DNA of 64,000 nucleotides from Siphonobacter sp. SORGH_AS_0500. Lineage in GTDB: Bacteria > Bacteroidota > Bacteroidia > Cytophagales > Spirosomataceae. This document shows positions 48,386 through 58,442 of this stretch, in pieces. Positions within the stretch are counted from its first letter, which is position 1. Each line of letters opens with the position of its first letter. The DNA is taken from NCBI RefSeq assembly GCF_002838835.1, contig NZ_NHPP01000021.1, forward strand, positions 1 to 64,000, given 5' to 3'. The position numbers and the translations under genes are program-made. The notes beneath the pieces were generated by a model. The model searched no databases and was not told the origin of the DNA. It saw only the letters and a list, made by a program, of their open reading frames with translations.

Positions 48386-49234
48386 ATGACGATAGGGGTT
48401 GATTTGGGAGGAACGAATATTCGGGCAGGTGTGGTGCAGGCGGGCGAGGTACATACCCTTCGGCGTCACATCCTGAAACGAAAAGACTCCCTTACGGATA
48501 CATTAGCTCAACTCATCGACCTGATTCGTCCTTTATGTCAATATCCGGTAGAGGGTATTGGAATCGGGGTGCCTTCGGTGGTAGATGTGCAAAACGGTGT
48601 GGTTTATCAGGTCGCTAATATTCCGTCGTGGGAGGAAGTGCCTTTAAAAGATATTCTGGAAAAAGAGCTAAATCTGCCCATCTGGATTAATAATGATGTG
48701 AACTGTTTCATACTCGGAGAACATCAGCACGGCCTCGCCCAAAACACTACTTCTGCTCTCGGGCTTTGCATTGGAACGGGTTTGGGCTGTGGGTTGATTC
48801 TAAACGGTACGTTATATACAGGAACTAACTGCGGGGCTGGAGAAATTGGAATGCTGAGTTACCTCGATCAAACGCTGGAGTATTATTGTTCAGGTGACTT
48901 TTTCACCGGTCGCCACGCAACAACGGCTTTAGAAACGTTTGAGCTTGCTACCCTCGGAGATCGGCAAGCGTTGGCTCTCTGGGCAGCCTTTGGCCGACAT
49001 CTGGCTGAGGCTATTAAAGTGATTCTGTACGCCTATGATCCTGAAATTATTGTTATGGGCGGCTCCATTTCCAAGGCATTTTCCTTTTTCGAACCTTCGA
49101 TGCGGGCACAGCTATCCGATTTTTCGTATCGGGAAACCCTTCGCCGCATTCGGATACTTCCTACTGAAAATGAGAACAGTGGAGTAATTGGAGCCGCCGC
49201 GTTAGGTACACTTTCCGTTCCTCGTTTTAGCTAA
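48386..49234 (+). CDS. ROK-family sugar kinase-like protein
   Basis: The 282-residue protein starts MTIGVDLGGTNIRAGVV, the phosphate-1 motif of ROK kinases. INNDVN and GTGLGCGLI follow in the usual places, and IVMGGSISKAF near the end. The usual CxCGxxGC zinc site is absent; the corresponding region reads GAGEIGMLSYLDQTLEYYCSG. There is no N-terminal HTH, so it is more likely a kinase than a ROK repressor. The sugar is unknown. Confidence 0.85.
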   Translation: MTIGVDLGGTNIRAGVVQAGEVHTLRRHILKRKDSLTDTLAQLIDLIRPLCQYPVEGIGIGVPSVVDVQNGVVYQVANIPSWEEVPLKDILEKELNLPIWINNDVNCFILGEHQHGLAQNTTSALGLCIGTGLGCGLILNGTLYTGTNCGAGEIGMLSYLDQTLEYYCSGDFFTGRHATTALETFELATLGDRQALALWAAFGRHLAEAIKVILYAYDPEIIVMGGSISKAFSFFEPSMRAQLSDFSYRETLRRIRILPTENENSGVIGAAALGTLSVPRFS

Positions 49235-49251
49235 TTCGGGTAAACACCGCC

Positions 49252-50408
49252 ATGTATAAAATTATTTTGCTGATTGATTTTTCCGAAGAATACAGCAAAG
49301 GCTTACTCAAAGGCATTACGCGTTATTCCCGGGAGAAAGGTCCTTGGATTTTTTGCCGCATGCCCCTTTATAATCGGGAAACGTTGGGGATTGAGGGTAT
49401 TCTTAATTGGGCTAAAGAGTGGGAAGCCAATGGCATCATCGGTCAGCTTTATAATGATACCAACATCAGCCAACTTGTAAAGTCTGGTATTCCCACAATT
49501 GCCCAGGATTTTAAAGAACGTTTTACCGAAATTCCTAACATTACCGGAGCTCATCGCGAGGCCGGAGCGATGGGGGCCGATTACTTTCTTCGCAAGGGAT
49601 TTCGTCATTTTGCTTTTTACGGTTTCGAGCATATTGTCTGGTCGCGTGAACGTTCTCAGGGGTTTGAGGAACGGGTACAGAAAGCGGGTTACTCCGTTCA
49701 TTACTTTGATAATCAGGAAGAAAGTAGTGAGGAATTATGGTACTACAAGCCCAGTGCCTTAAGTCAGTGGTTAACCTCATTACCCAAACCCATCGCCATC
49801 ATGGCCTGTGATGATCGTCTGGGCTTACACATTACCGAGACCTGCCGCCATTCGGGCATTCGGATTCCTGAAGACGTGGCTGTGCTGGGCGTGGACAACG
49901 ACGAAATGTTCTGTGAAATTTCTGACCCTCCCCTATCCAGTATCGCTCAGGATGCCGAAAAAGGCGGATATGAAGCGGCTCGGTTACTGGAGTCAATGAT
50001 AAAAAAGGAACGAGCAAATGCTACGACATTGTGGTTCGTCCCACGCAGATTATTACCCGACAATCCACGGACATTTATGCTACTCAGGATGATTTCATTA
50101 CCACGGCTTTAAAATTCATTCATCAGAATATCGATAAAAACCTTCAGGTAGAAGACGTCGTAGCCCAGGTTCCGCTCTCCCGCCGCTCCCTGGAGTTTCG
50201 TTTTCGGGAAACACTTGGCTTTCCCATTTACAAGTACATTCAGAATTTGCGGATGAATAAATTTTCCAAAAAGTTACAGGAAACGGATCAGTCTATTCTT
50301 GAAATTGCTCTCGATCTGGGCTTTACGGATACTAAAAACGTGTCCCGTCAGTTTAAACAAATTCATGGTTGCACACCCCAGGAGTTTCGGGCTCAGTTCA
50401 AGATCTAA
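49252..50408 (+). CDS. XylR-like regulator (sugar-binding domain plus AraC HTH), frameshifted
   Basis: Joined, it is about 385 residues. The N-terminal two-thirds resemble LacI-type periplasmic-binding sensors (YKIILLIDFSEEYSKGLLKG, IAIMACDDRLGLHITETCR and VAVLGVDNDEMFCE). The C-terminal third is an AraC-type HTH (VPLSRRSLEFRFRETLG and ILEIALDLGFTDTKNVSRQF), the same layout as XylR. The frame breaks near 50022-50025. One missing base restores ATDIVVRPTQIITRQST across the junction. It is the last gene of the operon, 17 bases after ROK, and probably controls it through a sugar-like signal. The TTACGCA palindrome upstream is a candidate site. Confidence 0.85.
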
Positions 50409-50454
50409 CCAGCCACCACATCCAATAGGGTCAAAGATTTTATAAGCGGTATAA

Positions 50455-50495
50455 AAAACAAGAAGCAGACTTTTGAAAAGTCTGCTTCTTGTTTT
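50455..50495 (+). terminator. strong hairpin terminator
   Basis: AAAACAAGAAGCAGACTTTT (50455-50474) and its exact complement (50476-50495) form a near-perfect long stem that ends in TTTT. It lies 47 bases after the XylR-like gene and closes the plus-strand operon. Confidence 0.85.
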
Positions 50496-51018
50496 GAGGG
50501 ATATTCTAAAGTAGAAAAAAGGGAATGGCCATTATCAAAAACACGCAAGGAAGAATAAGCAACTTAGCTATCGTTGAAAATTCAACATACCTATCTTCTT
50601 CCACCAGAAGAACATTTAATGCGTCATTGAGATACCGCATATTTGTGATTGAGTAGTTATCGGCAGCAAATTTAACTATAAAGCTTCAGTTGTTGATGCA
50701 ATCAAGTCCCAGTTTTTCAACTTATATTTTCGAAAAAGGTCTTGCTTTCTGTAAATAGCACTATTCCAAATGATCCCATTCTATCTATAAAAAAGATGAA
50801 TCAGCAGTAGAGTTAGATAGAATAATATATGAACCTACCTAATAATACCTGCCTGATAACCAGTGAATCAGGGGTTTACTAGCCTACGTTTTCATTCTTT
50901 ACAATTTCATAATTTAGTAAACTAGACTGAAATCATAGCATGAAGTATTTTTGCGAAAATTTGGGTTCTGTAAACAAAACGGGTGAAAAGTATTCGTTTG
51001 GCTAAATAAACAATCATT
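50496..51018. other. gene-free region before ECF sigma 2
   Basis: These 523 AT-rich bases contain no gene. The only notable element is the -7-like hexamer region at 50946-50954. Confidence 0.5.
50946..50954 (+). promoter_or_regulatory. candidate -7 element for ECF sigma 2
   Basis: TATTTTTGC matches the Bacteroidota -7 consensus TAnnTTTGC exactly and lies 64 bases before the start codon. No convincing -33 box was found, so confidence is low. Confidence 0.35.
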
Positions 51019-51624
51019 ATGCAGTCTTCTTATACTGAATTAGAATCGCTGGTTGCTCTTTCTCAGGATAAGGTAGAAGCCTTTGATTTTCTCTATCACC
51101 TCTATAAGCAGCCTGTTTACGGGAACATCTTCAAAATCGTCAAACAGGAAGATTTAGCGGAAGATCTCCTTCAGGAGGTTTTCATTACCCTGTGGGAGAA
51201 TCGACACTCCCTGCAACTGGACCGCCCCGTTGCTGGCTGGTTATTTGTCGTCAGCCATAATAAGGCGTTATCTTTTCTGAAAAAGAAACTAAAGGAAGCC
51301 TTAGTAGTGTCATCTTCGGAAGAATTTACCGAGCAGGCCTCCCCCGAAGAAACCCTTGACGAAGAAGAGTATTCACTCCAGCTTTCGATGATTAAAGAAG
51401 CCGTTGACCAGCTTCCTAATCGCAAAAGAGAGGTCTTTCATCAACTTCGCTTTGAAGGTAAAACCACGGAAGAAGTCGCTGAAAATCTGGGCATTTCCGT
51501 GCAATCGGTCCGGGACTACCTCAAGCAGGCCACCCGGCAGGTCAGAACGCATATTCAGGAAAGGGGTAAGCTTATGCATGCTTCTTCGGCTTCTATACTC
51601 ATCATGATGCTGGATCAATTCTAA
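51019..51624 (+). CDS. ECF sigma factor 2
   Basis: The 201-residue protein shows sigma region 2 (YHLYKQPVYGNIFKIVKQEDLAED, VFITLWENRHSL) and region 4 (LPNRKREVFHQLRFEGKTTEEVAENLGISVQSVRDYL). The C-terminal tail after the helix-turn-helix (HIQERGKLMHASSASILIMMLDQF) is slightly longer than usual. It is followed 95 bases later by a FecR-type anti-sigma gene, so the two form a standard surface-signalling pair for the downstream susC 2. Confidence 0.92.
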   Translation: MQSSYTELESLVALSQDKVEAFDFLYHLYKQPVYGNIFKIVKQEDLAEDLLQEVFITLWENRHSLQLDRPVAGWLFVVSHNKALSFLKKKLKEALVVSSSEEFTEQASPEETLDEEEYSLQLSMIKEAVDQLPNRKREVFHQLRFEGKTTEEVAENLGISVQSVRDYLKQATRQVRTHIQERGKLMHASSASILIMMLDQF

Positions 51625-51719
51625 GACCCGGAAGCCCTTTTCTACTCTCTTTTTCTGCTTAACAATTTGATAATATCGGAAGGCATCCCCCTTTTCCGAT
51701 GTCCGAGTATTTATAGTGT

Positions 51720-52769
51720 ATGATGAAGGATGAAATCGACGACATACTCGAAAAATTTTGGGCGGGTAAAGCCAGCCAGACCGAGATCCAGTGGTTGGCC
51801 AGACAAGTAGACCTGAAGCAATGGACCCAGGCTAGACAGGATGCTTTTGAAAAAAGCCTGAGCGAGCCTGAACCGCTATTGCAGCCGGAGCAGTCGGACC
51901 GTGTGTTAGCCCAATTGCATAGTCAGCTTCAAAGCAAGCCCAGTGGTACGCTTAAGAGAGTTAACTGGATGGGCTGGCTTTCGGGTAGCGTGGCGGCTCT
52001 GTTGCTGCTGGTTGCGGGCTTACTGGTTCTTCCGCATTCCACTAAAAAATCGGAGTTGTCAAGCCAGCAACCCGCAAAACCGGCGTGGCAACTGATTCTT
52101 AAAACCAATGTTACCCAAACGGTCATGAACGTTTCACTGAACGATGGTTCTCAGATTCAGTTACATCCCGGTAGTTCGGTTCAGTATTACGAACCCTTTG
52201 GCAGTACCTCCCGCGACATCAGCCTTTCTGGAGAAGCTCTGTTTACGGTTGCCAAAGATTCGCTTCATCCTTTCATTGTCATGGCTAATGGGTATACGAC
52301 GACGGCCCTAGGTACTCAATTCCACATTCAGGCAACGCAAGCCCAACGCATCCGGGTGAAGTTATTGGAAGGGAAGGTAGTTATCAATCACCGCTCAGGC
52401 GGCATGCCCATTAAAGATCAATACCTCATTCCGGGTCAGCAATGGAGCGTTGACATAAGCCGTAAACAGACGCAGGTAGTCGAATTCCCTGAAAAACCCA
52501 AAACGACTCCAGCAGGTGTCCTTCAGCCCACCAAGCCTACCTCAGATCTAATCTTTAACAAAGAGCCTCTGGCCAATGTATTTAACGCGTTGAGTAAAAA
52601 GTATCTGGTAAAAATGGATTACAATCCGGCAGATTTAGCGGGTTTATCTTTTACCGGAACCATTGCAACGACGGATTCTTTGTCCAACATTTTAACGGCT
52701 TTATGCATCCTTAACAATTTGTCATTTCAAAAGGATTCGAAACAGGTGATCATTCGAAAATCACCCTAA
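51720..52769 (+). CDS. FecR-family anti-sigma factor 1
   Basis: The 349-residue protein has a cytoplasmic N-terminal part (about 1-80, EILEKFW-type helix), one transmembrane helix (about 82-106), a periplasmic FecR domain (about 135-225), and a C-terminal DUF4974-type domain (LIFNKEPLANVFNALSKKY). It should hold ECF sigma 2 inactive until the outer-membrane receptor signals. The partner SusC 2 has no STN domain, so the signal route is not the textbook one. Confidence 0.9.
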   Translation: MMKDEIDDILEKFWAGKASQTEIQWLARQVDLKQWTQARQDAFEKSLSEPEPLLQPEQSDRVLAQLHSQLQSKPSGTLKRVNWMGWLSGSVAALLLLVAGLLVLPHSTKKSELSSQQPAKPAWQLILKTNVTQTVMNVSLNDGSQIQLHPGSSVQYYEPFGSTSRDISLSGEALFTVAKDSLHPFIVMANGYTTTALGTQFHIQATQAQRIRVKLLEGKVVINHRSGGMPIKDQYLIPGQQWSVDISRKQTQVVEFPEKPKTTPAGVLQPTKPTSDLIFNKEPLANVFNALSKKYLVKMDYNPADLAGLSFTGTIATTDSLSNILTALCILNNLSFQKDSKQVIIRKSP

Positions 52770-52865
52770 TCGCTCAGTAATCAATCTCTTATTTTCAATA
52801 CCTACACTTCTGAAAATCAGAAGGACAGGTTTCTTTTTGCCTAATTAAATCATTACTCCCCTTTT

Positions 52866-55800
52866 ATGAGACGTATTTTATCTGCTTTAAAACGGCGGTT
52901 TAACTTAAGCTTACTAGGCTTATGCTGCTCCCTTTACACAGCAGCCCAGACGCCAGCTCTGGTCAAGGGAAGTGTACTGGACGATACCGGAGCACCGCTC
53001 ATGGGTGTAACGGTGCAAACCACACTGATTGGTAAAACCGAACCCCTCTTTAGTACTACGGATGTCAAGGGTATCTTCACGTTTACGAACCTACGTGCAG
53101 GGGCCCGGTACACCTTCGTGTTTAGTTACGTTGGCTTTGAAAAACACACCATTCCGCATTTTCTGGTTAATGCAGGCGACAATAATAGTCTGCTTGTACG
53201 GATGAAGCCCCAAACCCAGTCCCTGAATGATCTGGTAGTCATTGGGTACGGGGCCCAGTCGAAGGCGAAAGTAACAGGCGTTATTTCTCAGGTTAAAGGA
53301 CAGGAATTAAGCCGTTATAGTGCAAGTAACTTTGCTCAGCAATTAGCCGGAAAAGCCGCTGGAATTGTCATTAATGATGCGTCCGCTCAACCGGGTTCTG
53401 ATCCTCAGATTGTGATTCGGGGAATCGGTACGCTTACCGCCGGTCGCAATCCCCTGATCGTAGTGGATGGTTATCCTTTGTCGGAAGGGTCTTCCCTTAA
53501 CTCAATTAATCCCCAGGATATTGAAACGATTGATGTATTAAAAGACCCCTCCTCTGCCGCTATTTATGGCTCCAGAGCGGCCAATGGGGTTATTTTAATT
53601 ACAACCAAGAAGGGCAAATCCGATCGTTTGCAGGTTTTGCTGGATGTTTACACAGGTTTTCAGCAACGATCTGATCGCGTAGCGTACGTAGATGCCTATC
53701 AGGCGGCTCAATTTTTTACCGAAGCCCGGGACTGGGGCTATATATCGAAGAATCCATCCAACCGCAGCGAAAGCGATGATCGGGCCACCCGCCTGAGTAA
53801 AGGGGCCAGCCTTCGCGAACTTCGCCTGAATTACATCCAGCCTTATTTGGATCATCAGGCGGGGCTTACCAATACCCAATGGACGGACGAAGTATTTCGA
53901 AAAGGTCGCATGAGTAGTTATAACCTCTCGTTTTCGGGGAGTTCCGGCAAAACCAATTATTACGTTTCTACCAATTTCTTTAATCAGGACGGAATCGTCA
54001 TTAATAACGGACTTAAACGCTACAGTGCGGCCTTCAAACTGGACAGTCGTTTGTCGGAAAAAGCAACGTTGGGTGTGAGCATGACTCCATCTTATAATAC
54101 CCAAAATTATTTTAATAACAACGGGAATCAGTCGAATGATCCGATTGCGAACTTATACATCATGTATCCGATGTTCAGTCCTTATAACGCGGACGGAAGT
54201 TTAACGATCAGTAAACAGATTGCGGCCAATACGCCAGAAGATGGGGCTTTGGGAGAAAATGCGGTAGCTCTCGCCTATAAGATCAAAAATAAGCGTGACT
54301 TCTTCCGCAATTTTGGCAATGTCTATCTTACTTATGATCTGTTGAAAGGGTTAACCTTCAAAACGCTGCTGGGTGGAGATATTCAAAGTAACTTCTTTGA
54401 CTTTTATAACCCGTCTGACGTAGGAGGTTACCGCACGCCAGCTCCCAAGCCCGCGGTAGCCATTGAAAACCGCGAATTTGTCTATAATTACCTCACGGAA
54501 AATACGTTAACCTACGCCAATCAATTCGGTCAGCATAGCCTTGATTTACTGGCGGGGTATTCCTTTCAAAAGGAAAACGGCTCAGCAACCAGCGTTACGG
54601 GTTCTAATATTGCCGATAATAACCTGCCTAACCTTTCTGGAGCCAGTGCTTTCGTAGCGAGCACCAACCGTTACGTATGGACTCAACTGTCGTACCTTGC
54701 CCGGGCTCAATATGCGTATAATAACAAGTATCTATTTTCAGCAACCCTGCGTCGGGACGGTTCTTCCCGATTCGGTGATGACCGGAATGGGGCGTTTTCC
54801 CTTCTTTAACGGGAGGCTGGATCATCAGTAATGAATCCTTTTTCCCGAAATCAAGTCCTATAACCTTTGCTAAAATTAGAGGTAGCTGGGGTAAATCCGG
54901 GAATAACCAGATTGGTTCTTATAGTTCAAAATCGCTGGTGAACGCTGCCAATTACGTATTTGGAAATACGCTGGCTTCGGGATTTGCGGCCACTACGACT
55001 GCCAACCCTAACTTATCCTGGGAAAATAAGACGGCGGTTAATTTGGGCCTTAATCTGGGTATTGGCAAGCCTTTCACGATGGCACTGGATTACTACCGAT
55101 CCATCACGAAAGACTTGTTACTCAACGTTCCGGTGCCTGAGCAATCGGGGTATAGTTCCTCCATCCAGAACATTGGCAAGATCGAAAACAAAGGTTTGGA
55201 GCTGGAATTCAGCGGTAATGCCCTGCCCTTGGGAGCATTGAACTGGTCTTTCAACGCCAATGCTGCTACTAATTCTAATAAAGTATTAGCTCTGGCTCCC
55301 GGACAGCAGCAAATTGTGTCGGGTTCTCAAAGCAATTTTCTTACGCGAGTGGGCGGTTCCATTGCCGAACTCTATGGGTATGAAGTCATAGGCGTGTATA
55401 AAACGCAGGCCGAGATTGACGGAACCCCTCACCTGGCCGGAACGCTTCAGGGGGATTATAAAGTCGCTGACTTAAACGGCGATGGGGTGGTTGACTCCAA
55501 CGACCGTAAAACGTTTGGTACCTATAACCCCAAATTTACCTACGGATTTTCCAGCAACTTTGCCTATAAAAATCTGGAATTCAGCTTCTCACTGAATGGG
55601 ATTGTCGGACGCAAAATCTGGGACCAGCAGTTAGCCAATCAGGAAGAATCAGGAGAAGGTTTTGGCGTCCCGAATACCTATTATTTCAACAACCGTTACC
55701 ATCCTGTTCATAATCCAAATGGTTTTCTGGCTCAGCCCAATATGGGTAATTTCTCCAGTGCCCGCCGCCTGACGCGTTCCTCCAATTACTTCTTTAAAAA

Positions 55801-56044
55801 TGCCGATTACCTGCGTCTGCGTAACGTCCAGATTGCTTATACCTTGCCCATGAGCTGGGTGAAGAAAGCCAAAATTCAGGGTGTTCGTTTGTACGCAACC
55901 GCCAATAACCTCTTCACATTCACCCAGTTCCGGGGATTCAATCCAGATGCTACTTCGACTACGGATGTATTAACCAATGGCTTTTCCCAGGCTAATTATC
56001 CCGTTGCTCGTTCCTACATCTTTGGTTTAACTATTACGTTCTAA
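52866..56044 (+). CDS. SusC/RagA-type TonB-linked outer-membrane protein 2, frameshifted
   Basis: The joined product is about 1059 residues. It starts with a signal peptide and a CarboxypepD_reg-like domain (VKGSVLDDTGAPLMGVTVQ). The plug contains LVVIGYGAQSKAKVTGVIS and SSAAIYGSRAANGVILITTK, and there is a long barrel. The frame breaks at about 54787. Adding one base restores DDRKWGVFPSLTGGWIIS, the conserved barrel motif of SusC proteins. No STN domain is seen. It lies 96 bases after FecR 1 and 6 bases before the SusD-like gene. Confidence 0.88.
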
Positions 56045-56050
56045 GTTTTC

Positions 56051-57457
56051 ATGAAAAAGATAGTCATCCTTTCCAGTGTACTAGCCAGCTTATTGGTCAT
56101 GAGTAGCTGCGAGAAGCAATTATTTCAAAATCCGGCTACTTCCAAAGAATTAGGTAATTTCCTTCAGAACGAAATCGAAACGGAAGAATACGTAAACGCC
56201 ACTTACGCCAACCTTCAGTCCGACGGTTTATACGGTCTTTACTTACCCGCTTTGATAGAAATTCCTTCGGATAATACTTACGATGAAGTTCCGGCCAATG
56301 ATAACGGGATGTATGGTCAGCTCGACCAGTTTACTGCCATTGCGGGTAATACCATTGTGACTGAAGTATGGAGGCAATCTTACCGCACCATTCAAAGAGC
56401 TAACGTTGTGCTCAATCGCATTGGGCAGATTCCGTATGCTACCGAAGCCACGCGTCAATCCCGGACGGGAGAGATGAAATTCCTTCGGGCCCTGATGTAC
56501 TTCAACCTGATTCGCCTCTACGGAGATGTTCCTTTAGTCACTAAGGAAACAGAAAATCCAAATGAATACTTTGGTCAGGGCCGTACGGCTTCTGCTCAGA
56601 TTTATGAACAGATTCGTAAGGATTTAACGGAAGCGATTGCTACTTTGCCAGCAGTCAATACCCAGGCCGGACGGGTGCGGAAATCAGCCGCACAAACGTT
56701 ACTTGCCAAAGTATATCTTACCGCCAAAAGGTATACTGAAGCAAAGACTTTATTGGAGTCGGTAGTGAATGATGGACAACATCAGCTATTAACAAATCCG
56801 GCGGATGTGTTTAGTCTGAGTAATGAGAACAACCGGGAAATCATTTTTGCCGTACAGTTTGCTTCGGGTGTAAACGGCAATACGGAGGGCAGCACCATGT
56901 ATCAGCAATACGCTCCGTCAGGAACCGTTTCCGGGGCCAAAGGACACAATCTGCCTACAAAAAGTCTCTACGCTCTTTACTCGTCGTCCGACAAACGCAA
57001 AGGTGTATACGTAGGAATAACCACTTCTGGTATTCCCTGGTGCAAGAAACTCTCGGCCCCTACTACAGTTATCACCGACGGCGGTAGTGATATAGTCGTC
57101 CTGCGTTACGCCGATGTCATTTTGATGCTATCGGAGATCGAAAACGAACTAGGTAATATTTCGACGGCCCTTACCTATCTGAATCAAATCAGAACCCGGG
57201 CTGGTTTGGCTGCTACTTCGGCCAGCACTCAGACGGAATTACGCGAAGCTATTGCTCTCGAACGCCAGTTGGAACTCGTGGGAGAAGGCCACCGCTGGTT
57301 TGATTTGATCCGCACGGGTACTGCTCTGACGGTGATGAATCAATGGTTTAAAGCCAACAACATTCTCACGACCCTTACCAGTAATAACCTGCTCATGCCT
57401 ATTCCGCAGAGTCAGGTAGATACTGATCCTGCCATTAAACAAAACGAAGGGTATTAA
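56051..57457 (+). CDS. SusD/RagB-like surface lipoprotein 2
   Basis: The 468-residue protein has a lipoprotein signal with lipobox MSSC. It has the N-terminal TPR-like part with MKFLRALMYFNLIRLYGDVP and the C-terminal RQLELVGEGHRWFDLIRTG found in the RagB/SusD family. It belongs to a different subgroup from the SusD-like 1 protein. It partners SusC 2 and is followed by a terminator, then by GDPD 3. Confidence 0.92.
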   Translation: MKKIVILSSVLASLLVMSSCEKQLFQNPATSKELGNFLQNEIETEEYVNATYANLQSDGLYGLYLPALIEIPSDNTYDEVPANDNGMYGQLDQFTAIAGNTIVTEVWRQSYRTIQRANVVLNRIGQIPYATEATRQSRTGEMKFLRALMYFNLIRLYGDVPLVTKETENPNEYFGQGRTASAQIYEQIRKDLTEAIATLPAVNTQAGRVRKSAAQTLLAKVYLTAKRYTEAKTLLESVVNDGQHQLLTNPADVFSLSNENNREIIFAVQFASGVNGNTEGSTMYQQYAPSGTVSGAKGHNLPTKSLYALYSSSDKRKGVYVGITTSGIPWCKKLSAPTTVITDGGSDIVVLRYADVILMLSEIENELGNISTALTYLNQIRTRAGLAATSASTQTELREAIALERQLELVGEGHRWFDLIRTGTALTVMNQWFKANNILTTLTSNNLLMPIPQSQVDTDPAIKQNEGY

Positions 57458-57467
57458 CCCCTTTTCT

Positions 57468-57499
57468 GCGGTGATAGAGGCTTCTCTATCACCGCTTTT
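57468..57499 (+). terminator. terminator between susD-like 2 and GDPD 3
   Basis: GCGGTGATAGAG (57468-57479) pairs with CTCTATCACCGC (57484-57495) around a GCTT loop and is followed by TTTT. The same susD-hairpin-GDPD order occurs at 37776-37806 on the other strand. Confidence 0.85.
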
Positions 57500-57522
57500 A
57501 CTTCAATTCAATACTTAATATT

Positions 57523-58427
57523 ATGTTTCGTCTCTCTGTTTTTCTTTTCAGCATTTGTCTAACTTTTATAGCTCAGGCCCAACACCGTCCAGCTCAGGCT
57601 ATTATTCGTGAATTTAATAATCCTGATTCCAAAGAAGTCTTAGTGGTAGCTCACCGGGGCGACTGGCGGTACGCTCCCGAAAACTCCGTTCTTAGTCTGC
57701 AACATGCCATTGAGCTAGGTGTGGATGTCGTGGAAATTGACCTGAAGAAAAGTAAAGACGGCGTATTGATTTTATTACACGACGAAAAGCTGGATCGTAC
57801 CACCACCGGACACGGAAAACCCAGCGATTATACCTGGGAAGAATTACAAAAATTCACCCTCAAAAACGAACACGGCGGCCCTACTCGCCAGAAAATCATG
57901 ACGTTTGAGGACTGCATGCAACGAGCCAAAGGAAAAGTAATGATTAACATCGATAAGGGTTACGATTATTACCAGGAGCTTATGAGATTCTCGAAAAAAC
58001 CGGAACCTTAGATCACGCCATTATTAAAACGTATAAAACGTACGAAGAAGTAAAGAGTGAAAATGGTTCGCTGCTTCAAAGTAAATTAGCCTTTATGCCC
58101 ATTGTGAATCTAGCTAAGCCTGAGGCGAAAGATATTATTGAAACCTACGAAAAACAACTTAAACCCGTAGCGTACGAATTGAATTTCAATTCGGATCAGG
58201 TACTGGAAAAATCTAATTACCTGAGCATTCCCAAGTCTGGTTCTAAAATCTGGTTTAATAGTTTGTGGGCCAGCCAAAACGCTGGTCATGACGATGAAAA
58301 AAGCGTTGAAGAGAAAGACCCCGAAGCGGGTTGGGGATGGTTGATTAAGCACGGAGCTAAACTCATCCAGACTGACCGTCCGAAGGAGCTAATTGACTAT
58401 CTGAAGAAGAAAGGGTTACACCCTTAA
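57523..58427 (+). CDS. secreted glycerophosphodiester phosphodiesterase (GDPD 3), frameshifted
   Basis: Joined, it is about 301 residues with a signal peptide ending FIAQAQ. The GDPD motifs are VAHRGDWRYAPENS, EIDLKKSKDGVLILLHD, VMINIDKGYDYYQE and LIQTDRPKELIDYL. The frame breaks at about 57977-57980. One missing G restores QEAYEILEKTGTLDHAI. It is the closest relative of GDPD 1, with the same C-terminal K-x-LHP end. It follows susCD 2 as GDPD 1 follows susCD 1. It lies 15 bases before the MBL-fold gene. Confidence 0.87.
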
Positions 58428-58442
58428 TTGTAAAACGAATCT

